From: Metallyticus violacea
Lineage: Eukaryota; Arthropoda; Insecta; Mantodea; Metallyticidae
Direction: 5' to 3'
NCBI GenBank assembly: GCA_030762175.1
Contig: CM060831.1
Location: 136,486,001 to 136,550,000, forward strand
Length of the DNA stretch: 64,000 nucleotides
The notes beneath the pieces were generated by a model. That model was not told the DNA's origin. It did no database searches and worked only from the letters and a program-made list of their open reading frames with translations. Shown piece by piece: positions 23,788 to 35,244 of this stretch. The number at the start of each line of letters is the position of its first letter. Within the stretch, counting starts at the first letter, position 1. The position numbers and the translations under genes are program-made.

Positions 23788-24697
23788 CAGTGAGGTCATT
23801 TGAGTTATGCGCCGCTAGAGCGCGACTTCTTATTGGGGAAATGTGGCAGTCACAACTGGAAAACCGCCTTAGGTGGCCTAGGTCGTTAAGGCGCAGACAC
23901 GTCTGGGATTAGATTTCCACCAGCACCGTCCTGCCCGACTGAGGTTTTTTATTTCAGGTTTTTCTCAGTTCTCATAGCAAATGCCGGGAGGTGCCCTAAA
24001 ACTTAGGCCTGAAACGTTTCCTTCCTTAATAAAAGCCCTTTCCCAATATGTTATTTCACCTCACGTATCATCAGTGTCCACCGCCTGTAGTGCCTCAGTT
24101 GTAAAAACAGGTGTTAAATACCATTAAAAAACCTGAAAAGGGGCGACAGAACCGCAGCACATAAAATTATTATTTTTATCTTAATATTTATCTTTCTATT
24201 AAAAGCAAAAGACGATACTGTATTTAAAATGGATGGTAATGAAACAAAAACCTGTATTATAAGAGATGTTGAAAATGATGCCCCGAGCTGCAGCACATTG
24301 CCGACGTCTGCTTATAAAATTCTTATTTTAATCTCAATTTCTTCTGTTCTGAATATGCATCTTATTATTGAGAGTTCCTATATCCCGTAAGTTTTTAACA
24401 AGTGGGCGAGCATTTTCTCTATCTGAATACGAATACCAGGATATTTTCTTACGAATCGCCTCACCATTTCTCCACAAGAACCCGTTTACACATACCGTAC
24501 ACACAAAAAAAAAATGTTTTTCAAGACAATATTTATGTAGTTAAGTCAGTAACGCACAATGTACAACCACTCGCTGACAAATCTCTGTCAAGCTAGCTAC
24601 AAGCTGCTATTTGCACGTGCATTATACGGCCTTGACGACTGGCGTCTACCATAATGCTGCAGCGCTCTGGCGGTCTGTATATAAAATAACGATAATG
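23788..24697 (+). mobile_element. TA-flanked TIR element, copy 1 (with nested SINE-A)
   Basis: Starts cagtgaggtcatttgagtta right after TA. After removing the SINE at 23864-24130 it aligns along its length with copies at 35.2, 39.4 and 55.5 kb, for example gacgatactgtattt, then aggatattttcttacgaatc, then a ctcgctgacaaa block. The right end near 24697 is diverged. No transposase frame. The CAGTG start with TA flank suggests a Tc1/mariner-related non-autonomous family. Confidence 0.75.
23864..24130 (+). mobile_element. SINE-A inserted in the TIR element
   Basis: Nearly full length but diverged: head ccgccttaggtggcctaggt, a degraded B box, body aacttaggcctgaaacg, tail cagtgtccaccgcctgtagt. It splits the TIR element, so it is the younger insertion. 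Confidence 0.85.
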
Positions 24698-24740
24698 TGT
24701 ATATAATGAATCAGAATGCATTGCAACTACTATGATTGAA

Positions 24741-25050
24741 TAGTATCAGACATTTTTTTAATAGTGTTTAACGCCTGTTTTTACTGTTGAGGCACCACAG
24801 GCGGTGACCACTTAGATACAACAGATGAAATGATAAACTGGGAAAGGCTATTTTTTATTTTTAAGGAAGGAAACGTTCCAGGCCTAAGTTTAGGGTACCT
24901 CCCCGGCATTTGCCATTTATGAGGACTGAAGAAAACCTGGAAAAAACCTCAGGAAGGAAGGACGGTCCTGGTGGGTTTCGAACCCCAGACCTCTCGCTCA
25001 CGAGTCCGCGCCTTAACGACCTCGGCCATCCGTGACGTAGTAGTATCAGA
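24741..25050 (-). mobile_element. SINE-A with target-site duplication
   Basis: The element (24751-25040, minus) is flanked by exact tagtatcaga direct repeats at 24741-24750 and 25041-25050. The head reads ggatggccgaggtcgttaag on the minus strand, with a good B box (ggtttcgaaaccc region). The oligo-A side is the T run at 24752-24759. Confidence 0.92.
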
Positions 25051-26424
25051 GAGAAAGCATGTATGACACAATCGTTACTTATAAAGTTTACGAATAATTA
25101 AAGACTAATTGTTTAGTGTTATGCTTTTGTAGCAGATCTTAAACTTGTATTTTAGTTTTTGCCACGGTACAGTTGACAATTTATTAATTAATTCAAAGAA
25201 ACTGTAATTTTCATAATAGAATAATGCCTGTCTTAAAATCGTTAACATGTTCGCGACAAACAGAATATCTGCCGGAAATCGAACCAGATCTCCGGAGCGA
25301 TCAGTCACTTACCGTAAGTCTGAAATTGGTTGAAATAATTCTCTCCTCGAGTGACCGCTAGGCGTACACTGAAAGTAAATAAACGCTGAAAAAATTTGAG
25401 TCTCAATATGGTGTGTTTTTTTGTAATAATCAGCGCAGCGAAATTTCCCACATCAACTGCACTGGGAAAATTGCAGGAATGTAGTAAATAAACGGGCAAG
25501 AGATGTATGTATTAGGTAGATATAATACATAAAACATTTAGCTGCATTAGATGATAAATGTAGGCAATATCTGCTAAATGCGCTTATAACCTTAGTAAAT
25601 AGATAAGTGATGAGGTAAGTTGATGGTTTAGGTAGATGAGGAATAGATTAGATAAATCGACAGAGAGCTTTGTGGACTGAAACAGATGGATGGATGAAGG
25701 AAGGAAGAGCAATTGCACCTGTCAAGGCCTACCTTCCAGTTTCTTCCAACATCTTTCATATTCTGCTAAGGAGATTTCTCAGACGATACGTTTTATCGCG
25801 TGATGTTGCTTTTCATAACCTCTGCAACCGTAGAAATCTCTACTCGGTAGATGTTTATTCTATTTTCAGCTTTAAACACGTAAATAAATAGGCAGTGAGT
25901 TGTGGTAATGGAGTTTCATCTGCAGAGGCAGGTGGATACGAGAAACGTTATCGTGAATGAAATCATTTCACAACCTCCTTGCGCCCGTCCAAGGCATGGA
26001 AGGGCATCGGGTCAGCACGTGGGATGACACCCTGTAATTTATTGGGTAGAGGAAGCAGTCGGTTCAAGGAGTCTTCTTACTCAACATATCCTGCAAAATC
26101 CTTTGGCTGATTATGGAATACTGCACCTTGCTCATGTAGACAGAAAATGCTTCTCATGTATAGTTTTTCGTTAGCTTACACCTGTAATTATTTTTAAGAG
26201 AACATTGCAGTTGTTGAAAGGTCTTGAAGAATACCGTGGGATTTGCAAATAAAAATATAGTGGTAGATATATCTTAAAACTTCAAAGCAATTAGAAGAGC
26301 ATTGGAGTTCTGAAAGCGCAGCTTCTAAACTAAAAAAAATTAAATTCCTAAAGGATTCATATCGCCAAAATTTTTTGTGATTTAGCTAAAGCATTTAGTA
26401 GTTGTGTTCGTTATTAAAATCAAG
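25051..26424. other. Unassigned sequence
   Basis: No gene recognised. A lone gacaccctgta near 26025-26035 looks like a Tc1/mariner terminus without a partner. Confidence 0.5.
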
Positions 26425-26790
26425 TGGAAAACTGGTTATTTCATATTTTAACAATAGAAAACAAAGAACACAGTAAAATTCCAATAGAAAACTAGTTTAT
26501 TTCTTACTTTGACAGTAGAAAACAAAGAACACAATTAAATTCTAATAGAAAATTGGTTTATTTCTTACTTGGACAATAGAAAATAAAGAACGCAAAAACA
26601 TTTCAACATAAAACTTGTTTATTTCATATTTTGACATTAGAAAACAAAGAACACAATTAAATTCTAATAGAAAACTGATTTATGTCTTACTTTGACAATA
26701 GAAAACGAAGAACACAATTAAATAAATTGCAATAGAAAACTGATTCATTTCTTACTTTGACAGTAGAAAACAAAGAACACAATTAAATTG
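26425..26790. repeat. Minisatellite, six units of about 61 bp
   Basis: The unit contains ttatttcttactttgaca, then gtagaaaacaaagaacacaa, then ttaaattctaatagaaaact. Six copies run head to tail. Single-base and small indel differences separate the units; unit five has an extra taaa-type insertion. No coding frame is kept. Confidence 0.93.
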
Positions 26791-26928
26791 CTCAGAGCAT
26801 TATTCCAAGTTAGGGAATTCTTGAACATGACTTTCCACAGAGCAATTCTTGGCCCACTACTTGTTTTTCTTTCTTTTTGGGATGGATTTTGTAAATTAAT
26901 CTACATTTTATATAAATATAAGTAATTT

Positions 26929-27265
26929 CGGTGGTCTAAGGGTAACGCACTCTGCTCTGGACCTAAGGTTCGCGAATTCAAACCCGCCGAGGTCGATCAA
27001 TTTATCTAGACCAAAAATCTCTTGCATGTCCCCCGGAGCATCTTAAAGCCTTGAGGTCCCATGTCCTAGATTTATGGCACGTAAAAGAGATCCACGTCTG
27101 ATAAAAGAGGTATCTGGGCAAAATTACCGGCCATTTTAAGTCCAAATAATACCTCACTGTCACACTAGATGGTGCTAGAATCCTACTGACATCTGTATGT
27201 ACGTAGTGTAAATTTGAATGGTTCCATCAGGTCTCGGAAAACGCCCAAGAAAAAGAAGAAGAAAG
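26929..27265 (+). mobile_element. SINE-D, tRNA-derived
   Basis: The head ggtggtctaagggtaacgc matches an A-box region and gcgaattcaaacccg a B-box region, spaced as in a tRNA. The part from about 27056 to 27140 (ggtcccatgtcctagattta, then ggcacgtaaaagagatcc, then ctgggcaaaattaccggcca) is similar to the internal body of SINE-B, though the heads differ. It ends in an A-rich aagaaaaagaagaagaaa. Confidence 0.75.
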
Positions 27266-27296
27266 TGATCCTTCATTGTCACTAAAAACATTGATA

Positions 27297-27547
27297 CTAC
27301 TTGTCTTCTAAACCCAAGATCGCAGGTTCGAACCCGGCCAGAACCGATGAATTTTTTTGGGCGTAAAAATCCTAAGTATGGCTTCCTTCGTAAGGGAAGT
27401 AAAGCCGTGGGTCACGTGTCGTACATTTGCGGCACGAAAAAGAACCTGAAAGAAGAGGTCTCTGAGCAAAATTTGTCAGCCGTTTCACGCCTTGAATTGA
27501 ATGGGACTCTGATGACCTGAGATGTTAAAGAGCATGTAAATAAACCA
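27297..27547 (+). mobile_element. SINE-B, 5'-truncated
   Basis: Begins within the tRNA-like head (cttctaaacccaagatcgca), has an intact B box (ggttcgaaccc) and then the full SINE-B body to agcatgtaaataaaccaa. The A box is missing. It lies about 30 bases downstream of SINE-D in the same orientation. Confidence 0.9.
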
Positions 27548-28080
27548 ATTCAGCAACACTTGGTACTACTGCTCTGTTTGTACTACCAGTATAATCGTTT
27601 CTAGCAATAACGTTGATAGTTTATGGAAAATAAAATTATGTGCTTATTACAATGTGTAACTAATTCAAAACTAACAAATTACCATTACATCTAGATAAAT
27701 CAACCATGGTGAAATTCATAATATGTAACTCGCCTTGCTCTACGTTACTAATGATAACATGCTATCAGCACGATGACAGCAAATTTCTAGGTCTTCAAGT
27801 TAACAGACAAATAAGAATATACCTATAGAGCATATTGCACTATAGCTAAATTCAGTAATATTATATCATATTAGTTCTGAAGCCACTCTCCAAACAGCTT
27901 ATTATGTATATTATCTTCTATTACGAAATATGGTTTAACATTCTGGGAAAACTGAGTTGAAAGTAAACTCAATTTTCATATAAAAAAAAAACCAGTACGA
28001 ATAATATATAGTACAAATTATAAAAATTCAAGTAAAGTTCTATTTATTTTGAAAACTAATCATTTTAACATACCTTGTGA

Positions 28081-28081
<1 letters not shown>
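27548..28081. other. Unassigned AT-rich sequence
   Basis: No recognisable feature. Confidence 0.5.

Positions 28082-28124
<43 letters not shown>
28082..28124. repeat. (AT)n microsatellite
   Basis: About 21 AT units. Confidence 0.95.
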
Positions 28125-28130
<6 letters not shown>

Positions 28131-28386
28131 CTTATTTTATAAACTTTTACATTAAAATATGGAGCAAAATAACATAATCACTAGACAAATGCGTAATCTG
28201 AATAGAAAAATGCATACATTACTTGCTATCAAAAAGAAGTATTACAACTGCAACAAAATATACAGTACTCTATCAGTTACTATCAAGTTATTTTCATCTG
28301 ATTACATGGAAAATCTAAATCTGATCTTACAGAATATCTGTGCAATAAGAATTATTATTCAGTTGACGAATTCACAGGTGAATAAA

Positions 28387-28623
28387 CCGCCACGGGTGGC
28401 CGAGGTCGTTAAGGCGCGGACTCGTGAGCGGGAGGTCTGGGGTTCCAATCCTCGAGGTTTTCCTCAGTCCTCATAAAAGGCAAATTCCGGGAAGATACCC
28501 TTAACGTAGGCCTAGAACGCTTGCTTTCCTTATATATATTTCCTAGTTTATCATTTCATCTCGTGTATCATTAGTGTCTACCGCCTATGGTGCCTCAGTA
28601 GTAAAAACGGGCATTAAACACTA
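28387..28623 (+). mobile_element. SINE-A with a small internal deletion
   Basis: The head is excellent (ccgccacgggtggccgaggt, then aaggcgcggactcgtgagcg). About 30 bases between the B box and the gttttcctcag segment are missing. The tail ends in ggcattaaacac followed by a short TA run. Confidence 0.92.
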
Positions 28624-30390
28624 TATATATAGCACATGACATGAAATGCTATTGTTATCTGTATTGAGGTGTAAATACATTTTTACTATATGTATGAGAT
28701 TATTGAGAAAGCGCATTTTTTAAAAAAATAAGTCCTATAGACATATTTTACTATCACAACTTTGTACACAGTAACTTATTTATGTACCGCATGGAATATA
28801 AAACCAGAATAATCACATAATAGATTTTTAAAAAATTAGTATTTAAATTTGACATTTACCAAACAAGTTCTTTATCTAAAAACCAAAACTTTCACTCTTC
28901 TAGATATTTTTCAGATACAGATACACAAAGCATTTATTGTATAAAACAACTTTAAACTGACAATATCTGTAAAGGCTAAGTTATTAAGTTACTTAGACAA
29001 TAAGTGCAATTATATAACAAGATTTAAAATGTATTTTTGTTTGTTTATATATTTCAAAATCTCTGAAGTAACCTATAGAAAAAAATTTAAAGCTTGGATA
29101 GCTTTTTGCAACTGAACACGACTTGAATATAATGTTAACAGCTAGCTACTAACGTAAATGTACATTTTTACATATTTTTTACATATTTCGTGAGCTTTAA
29201 AAATCCAATACTTTCTGAATATTGAATAAATTTGTATTTATACTGCTCTCAAAGAGCATAGTTAGATACATTGACTACCAGATAGTGAAAATGGTGACCA
29301 CACCAGCGTAATACTGGGTTGCCTTGCTCTATGTTCAACGTCGCTTTTGAGCAGAATATGAAAAGGATCCACGATAGATAAATCAATCCTTGCACGGTTG
29401 AAGGCTCGGGTTGTCTTGCAAGAAGAAATTAACCGTGCGTCTGTTTACATCTGCAACTCACGTGTGGCGTGTGCAACAATACTACCAACATAACAACTTT
29501 GAAATAAATAAAAAAACTACTATTACGTTGCTGTGTGTTTTGTTATTTTGTTATGGTTGCTTCAGTAATGTGTTTCCAGTTATGTTGTAAAACTCCGAAA
29601 ATATTTTTGATAAACCGTGCATTTCATTTATGGTAGCCTCGAAAGTAAAAACTGTGAAATGATTGACTCTTTAAAAAAATTAAAAAAAATATAGACTCTA
29701 TAAATGAAATATTTTAGCTAACTAGAGCTATTTTCTTTAAATTACAAATCAGTTTCTTGCACCTTATTCCCAGAAAGTCTGAAGACCACATTTAAATACC
29801 ATAAGCAAGACAGCTACTTAATGAGCTATATACCCTTGTGAAGTTGAGGGGAAAGATTCATTTAAAATTCACATCACATTGAGCTGGACCGTATCACATC
29901 GCCTAAGGTAACACACACGCTAAGGGGATCATTTACGACCATGACTCCTGTTACACGGCCGAGATTAACGTGTTTCTAATGACGGAGGCCGATGCATTAC
30001 TATTCTACTATACTAGTGCTCGGTGCGTGACCATCGGCTTAGTTTCGGACGTGATACTGAAAGAAATCTCATTCGCCGCCTTAGGATTCGCACGATTTTG
30101 GCATCACTTTTGATCTTGGGAATGTCCTCAAGAACCAGACTAGACGAGCCATTCTGTCTCAAGCAGAACGAAATTTGACACCGCGCGATCTTTTTCAAAA
30201 GCGGGAGCATCGTCGATATTGCAACGGAATATAAACGGGTTCCGCAACAGTTTATGAAATAAAATCACTTAAATATACAGAAGCGTGTGAAAGTCTGATT
30301 TGCTGTGAAAGGTGCCAAATGTATTTTTAGGAGAGGTTCCTAAATGTAGAACGAGATTATAAGTCGTATGAAGACTTTTTTTTAAATAGC
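28624..30390. other. Unassigned sequence
   Basis: Mostly AT-rich. The stretch 29880-30240 is GC-richer, with a 65-codon minus-strand frame (30013-30210) that I cannot identify. Confidence 0.5.
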
Positions 30391-30821
30391 CTTTAACGCC
30401 CGTTTTTACTACTGAGGTTTTACCGCCACGGGTGGCCGAGATCATTAAGGCGCGGACTTGTGAGCGGGAGTTCTGGGGTTCAAATCCCACCAGGATCGTC
30501 TTCCCTGCCTGAAGTTTTTTTTTCAGGTTTTCCTCAGTCCTCATAACTGGCAAATGCCGGAGAGGTACCCTAAGCTTAGGCGTGGAACGTTTCCTTCCTT
30601 AAAAAAAATGCTTTCCCAATATATCATTTCATGTATCACCAGTGTTTACCGCCTGTGGTGCCTAACGCCTAAGTTCAGGGTACTTCCCCGCATTTACCAT
30701 TTTTGAGGACGGAGAAAAACTTGGAAAAGACCTCACTCAGGGAAGACATCCTGGCGAGATTCGAACCCCTGACCTCCCGCTCACGAGTTCGCTCCTTAAC
30801 GACCTCGGGTACCCGTGGCGG
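30391..30821. mobile_element. Compound SINE-A: plus copy embedded in a minus copy
   Basis: 30391-30418 is the 3' end of a minus-strand SINE-A (tttaacgcccgtttttacta). At 30423 a plus-strand SINE-A starts (ccgccacgggtggccgagat) and runs to 30662, stopping at cctgtggtgcc without its last 25 bases. From 30663 the minus-strand copy resumes (cctaagttcagggta) and reaches its head at 30821 (cccgtggcgg). The minus copy lacks about 90 bases around the junction. The two heads face outward, so the transcript could form a hairpin. Confidence 0.85.
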
Positions 30822-31075
30822 TTCGTTGGTAACTGAAAAGAGGCACATAGGACATGGTTGTGTTCTAAGACTGTTGGTTTCCCAAACAAAAGACGTTAGC
30901 GTGCAGGTTTGTATGCAGTTGAATACGATATTGCAGGAAGGTGAGGATTTTCTATGATTTCGAATCTAAGAGAAAACGGCAAAGCTTTGTATATAAATTT
31001 TCATCATCACCAACACAAATACACACACAACAAAGCAATATTAGTTGCTTCTACTGGGAAAGTTATGGTCATCTC

Positions 31076-31077
<2 letters not shown>

Positions 31078-31110
<33 letters not shown>
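31078..31110. repeat. Poly(T) tract, 33 bases
   Basis: Uninterrupted T run. It could be the A tail of a minus-strand retroposed copy, but no matching body is recognised to its left. Confidence 0.9.
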
Positions 31111-31112
<2 letters not shown>

Positions 31113-31770
31113 ATTCAAGAAATGGTTTACCAACATCTACCTGCACAAACAACTATACGAAAGTAAACATTATAAAGGTACTATATAACACAATAGTTCT
31201 GTAGTGTGGGCATTTTGGGACCAGAGTAATATCGGATCAAGTGTTTAGATAACTTTGTAAATAAATACTGCATTTGCCAGTCAGCGTAAACGAGGCTAAA
31301 ATATTGTAGACAAAAGGCCAAAGTTCAAATGAAGAGAAGGATTTTCAAATAATCAGAATCTTTTGGAAGACATTGAAATGCTTAAGCATTACAGTGAAAA
31401 AGGGAAAAAATTAAAGTTATGTGAAAAGGCGAGAAATATTCTGTAGTTTTATGGATAAAATATCTCGAGATTACCATAGAAGATGAAAAGTATGCCAAGA
31501 AGAGAAAAGTATGTTGAATTTTTAGCTGATCAGAAAGGGTTGGAATTGCAAATGCTAGAATAGAATCTAAGGGAAGTAAGAGAGAAGAGGAGTACGCAAT
31601 ATCTTGCATCCTATACTAAAAGATGAAGGTAATTAAACTGATCAATAAATAAATAATTTGAAACATAAGTTAATCTACTTTTTCAGCAAACGCTGATATG
31701 GAGGATAAAGTTGCAATGTATGGTACCATATAATTGTTTTTATTTGTGATCTATGCTAACAATTCAAACA
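31111..31770. other. Unassigned sequence
   Basis: No gene recognised. A ttttttcag at about 31679-31687 is followed by a short open frame (14 codons). Confidence 0.4.
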
Positions 31771-31771
31771 G

Positions 31772-31887
31772 ATTCAGCTTATGAAAAACCAAACGCATTA
31801 GCGGCGACGTTCTGTGTGATAGTCATCGTGTTTTCAGCTGCAGTAGTGATATTTGCATTTCGTGTCTTCTGCTTCCAAAGGCTCTAA
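31772..31887 (+). other. Possible terminal exon encoding a membrane anchor
   Basis: A ctaac branch-point match (31756-31760) is followed by a weak tract and acag at 31768-31771. The frame then runs 37 codons to TAA at 31885-31887, entering with a split codon (2 bases). The peptide starts SAYEKPNALAATF and continues into a hydrophobic stretch (CVIVIVFSAAVVIFAF), then RVFCFQRL. That is the layout of a C-terminal single-pass membrane anchor with a short tail. I do not recognise the protein. With only 37 codons, chance is a serious alternative. Confidence 0.25.
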
Positions 31888-32581
31888 ATACACAGAAATG
31901 CGTTGGCGATGCTTCGGGATGTCTCTGTAAGGGTTATAATGTATTCTTGTTTCCCTCTGTAATTATCCTCCTAAAATGGCGGGTTGAAGACATCCTGACC
32001 CAGCCAGGCCGCTTTTTTATCGTCCAATCTCGGTATTCACTTTTGTAACTGAGATTCCCAATTTCATTGAATAGGCTGTGTTCCTGAATTCGAGTCAGAG
32101 ACAAGGATCTTAGCCGAATTATCTCGGGATTATGGGAGGTTGCTGGTCATGGATTTGCCTGTTTCTTGCCCTCAGGAATAAGTCATATTCTAGCCGTACT
32201 TTTTGTTGAGCTTTTCTTGAATATGGTGAAACCACGTCTGTTTCATTGTAATCTCGGAATGAGAGAATTTGCATCGGATAGGTCAGTAATATACCCTTTC
32301 CAAAGTGGTTCTATTTTCTGTGCCATTTTAAGTGGCAGGCTCGAGAGCATATTGCAACGTGTCGATCACACTGCTGAAGTTAGATTTTCTTTCGTAGACT
32401 TAAATGCGGCGCTCTTGTGAACTTCTAAACTTGTTACCATAAATTAAGCAACCTCCGAGTGGGTACTGTAGGTAGTTTTAATATATAGCACAGAAATTAG
32501 AAGCTGACGGAAAGAGAGAAAATATCTGTGGAGGCATTTAGAGAAAGATGGAGAATTGAATAATTCTCTTCCAGGTGGGGG
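31888..32581. other. Unassigned sequence
   Basis: If 31772-31887 is an exon this would be its 3' UTR; the frame at 32166-32420 shows no domain. Confidence 0.35.
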
Positions 32582-32604
32582 AAAAAAAAAAAAAAAAAAA
32601 AAAA
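32582..32604. repeat. Poly(A) tract, 23 bases
   Basis: Uninterrupted A run. No retroposon body recognised immediately upstream. Confidence 0.9.
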
Positions 32605-32907
32605 CACTGTCGGAGACATGGAACCTGCAACTATAGAGGAAACGTTTGGAGATGCGAGCTAATTTATATTAGGATAGGGAGGAATATTGAAGTAAGGCAA
32701 GAGTAATACATAGGATAAAAGTAAGTTACTAGTGTTTTTATTTGTATGTGTTATTGGTAGAGATAAGGTCTCAGTGCTTTCCTTCTATAATCAGTTTATG
32801 ACTATTTGCGCTGAAACTTTCGTATAACAACGGTTTTTATATACAAAGTAAATACATCATAGGCGATGAACATTGGTAATACCTGACACGAATTTATAAA
32901 TTTTGAA

Positions 32908-33027
32908 AGGTTTATTTTTTAAAGGAAGAAAGCGTTCCAGGACTAAATTTAGGGTACCTCTCCGGCATTTGATTTATGAGGACAGAGAAACACAAGGAAG
33001 AAATAAGGAAATCGAACCCCAGATATT
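32908..33027 (-). mobile_element. SINE-A fragment
   Basis: Contains aaggaagaaagcgttccagg, the gggtacctctccggcatttg body and the cgaaccccag B-box side, then stops. Both the head beyond the B box and the 3' tail are missing. Confidence 0.8.
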
Positions 33028-33319
33028 ATTTTAGATGCTTAAGTTGACATGTAGGCTAAAAATAATGTAAAAAATCATAATTTTCGTTAATTTTTAATTT
33101 ATAGTTCATACATTCAACGATAAATTCCATAATTTCATATTTCAATTCCACTTCTTTATGCCCCTAAAAATCTGGTTCTGTTATATGCCACGCCCACTTT
33201 TTTGCTAACGCAAGTGACATCATTGGTTCTGGAGTTCTGTTTATTAGTTTTCTTGCAGGAAATTCAATTGTATCATTTTTTGTAGTTTCTAGACTAAAGT
33301 TTTGAACCAAACATTTTTC

Positions 33320-34150
33320 TCGCATTAAAAAATTAGTTAAAACGAATGAAAAAAGACAAGAAAAATTGTCAGACAAAAATGTTTGCTCCCATTAAAAAAC
33401 TAATTAAAATCAATGAAAAGAAATAAAAGCTGTTTGCAACAAAATTTGACAACTCTCAAATATTATATATCTGTGCATTCTTGTGCCTTTTCTACGTATG
33501 AATATTGAGCAAAAGATGTATATTTATCATAAGGCACTGAAAAGTAAAAACTTTTTTTAACCAAATCATTTAAAAAAATCATAGCAATAGAACATATATA
33601 TCCAATTGTTTTTATAACTTTCGCCTTTAGTCATTGCTCTATGATAAAAAGTATGAAAAAGAAGCATAATATAGTTATGAGAACTATTGGTCGAGTTCGA
33701 TCCATAAAATAACATTTTTTCCCCTCGTTTTCGAATCTTTTTAGTTAAAAACTCTCTGTACCTTTTCTCAAAAACTAGAAAAACCATTGTTATGAAATTT
33801 TGCACAATCTTAGATGATGTTTTGGTATTTATTTTGCCAGTTATATATTTATTTTTATGAATTTTATTTTATGCGTTATACAATATTGTTAAGCAAACTT
33901 TTTTGTACATATTAAAAAATTAGTTAGAAATCAACGAAAATGAACAATAAAAAGCTCTTTGCAACAAAATATGGCATCTCTGAATTAGTATATATCTATG
34001 CATTCTTGTGCAGTTTTTATACATGGATCCTAAGTAAAGGGGTCACATTTACCATAAGACACCGAAAAATTAAAAAAAATGTATATAGCTTCTTTCATTT
34101 TTAACCAAATCATTTCAAAAATACCATAGAATATATACATCCAAATATGG
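33320..34150. repeat. Diverged direct repeat, about 230-bp units
   Basis: The unit at 33389-33610 (cccattaaaaaactaattaa, then gtttgcaacaaaat, then tgcattcttgtg, then cataaggcactgaaaa, then aaccaaatcattt) recurs at 33912-34150 in the same order and strand. A further partial start lies at 33321. Copies are separated by about 300 bases of unrelated AT-rich sequence. No frame is conserved between them. Confidence 0.8.
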
Positions 34151-35242
34151 TACAAAATTTCATTTCTCTATGATTTTACAGTCATGATTTTTTTAAACTC
34201 ATTTTATGAGTATTTCTGCTTACGTGTCACCTTAAGGAATTTAAACACTCAGATTTTTAGAACGACACCGCTTCTTGTTGCAGCTGTGAATAAACATTGT
34301 AAACGTAAATTAAATTTTGTTCTTATATACACATTAAGACGTGCAAACGCTATATCTAATGTAATGGATTAGAATAATAATTGGAGTTTTCCGCAAAAGA
34401 TAGAACAGTGGGAAGGGTTTGGTATAAATATTCGAAACGTTCATGTGTGCAACCTGTACCAGTCATCCGTATTGTTTACTGTCCTCTCTATCTTAATATT
34501 CCACTCGCGGCGCTCACAGTAAAAATTTGCATTTCATTTGGAAGATGTAAAGCCGGAGCAGGTGAAACACGTATAAGGCATCAATCAGAGACTGTGCGTG
34601 CATGTTGGTCAGCCTACCTTCGAGAGAGGGAGAGGAAGACCTCAGGGGAAAGTGGCAACCAAGTGATGTATATGGAACACGGAACATCTGGAATATGCGC
34701 TTCTTTTTTTATATACTGGCAATTAACTATTGGGAAATGTATACATTGGCCTGGCAATAGACTGGTTTGGTAAGCAGCCTAAACACTCGTGTTCAGTTTG
34801 GTTCCCGGGCATGGGAGAATTCGCTTCCTCTACTCTGTGCCTGATCAGCACCCAGGATTTTGAAGCGTTTTAGATCCGGCAGTTGCAGAGTTTATTGCTG
34901 AATGCAACTGATGACAAATCTTAAACAGTGGTATGGACAAGGAATTGTCGAAACTGCATTCTGCTTCAGAAGAGAAATAACAGTTCCACTTTAATTAAAA
35001 AAGTATTCTATATATTTTATTTTAAGACAATGTTTTATATTTTTCTCTTTATATATTGCAAGAGTTGCCATTTTTTGGGTAGCAGTGGAAAATTTCTTTC
35101 TATGAACATTAGTGAGTTGTATATCTGGCAGTTTCTTGTTTCGCAGCGCAGGTTTTTCGTGTAACTTAAGCACTAATAGGGGAGTCAGAAATAATAGCAT
35201 TTTTTTGTAAAGTTGCTTAAAAATTTAAGAACAAACTCAAAC
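34151..35242. other. Unassigned sequence
   Basis: Includes a 130-codon plus-strand frame (34381-34773) in a slightly GC-richer patch. It shows no recognisable domain. Confidence 0.5.
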
Positions 35243-35244
35243 TA

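Noticed and set aside
25977..26035. Complete Tc1/mariner element
   Set aside because: Only one terminus-like motif (gacaccctgta) was found, with no partner and no transposase.
26425..26790. CRISPR array
   Set aside because: Units are contiguous and wholly similar with no unique spacers; this is a eukaryotic minisatellite.
34381..34773. 130-codon plus-strand frame
   Set aside because: No domain recognised and no supporting signals; left as unassigned.
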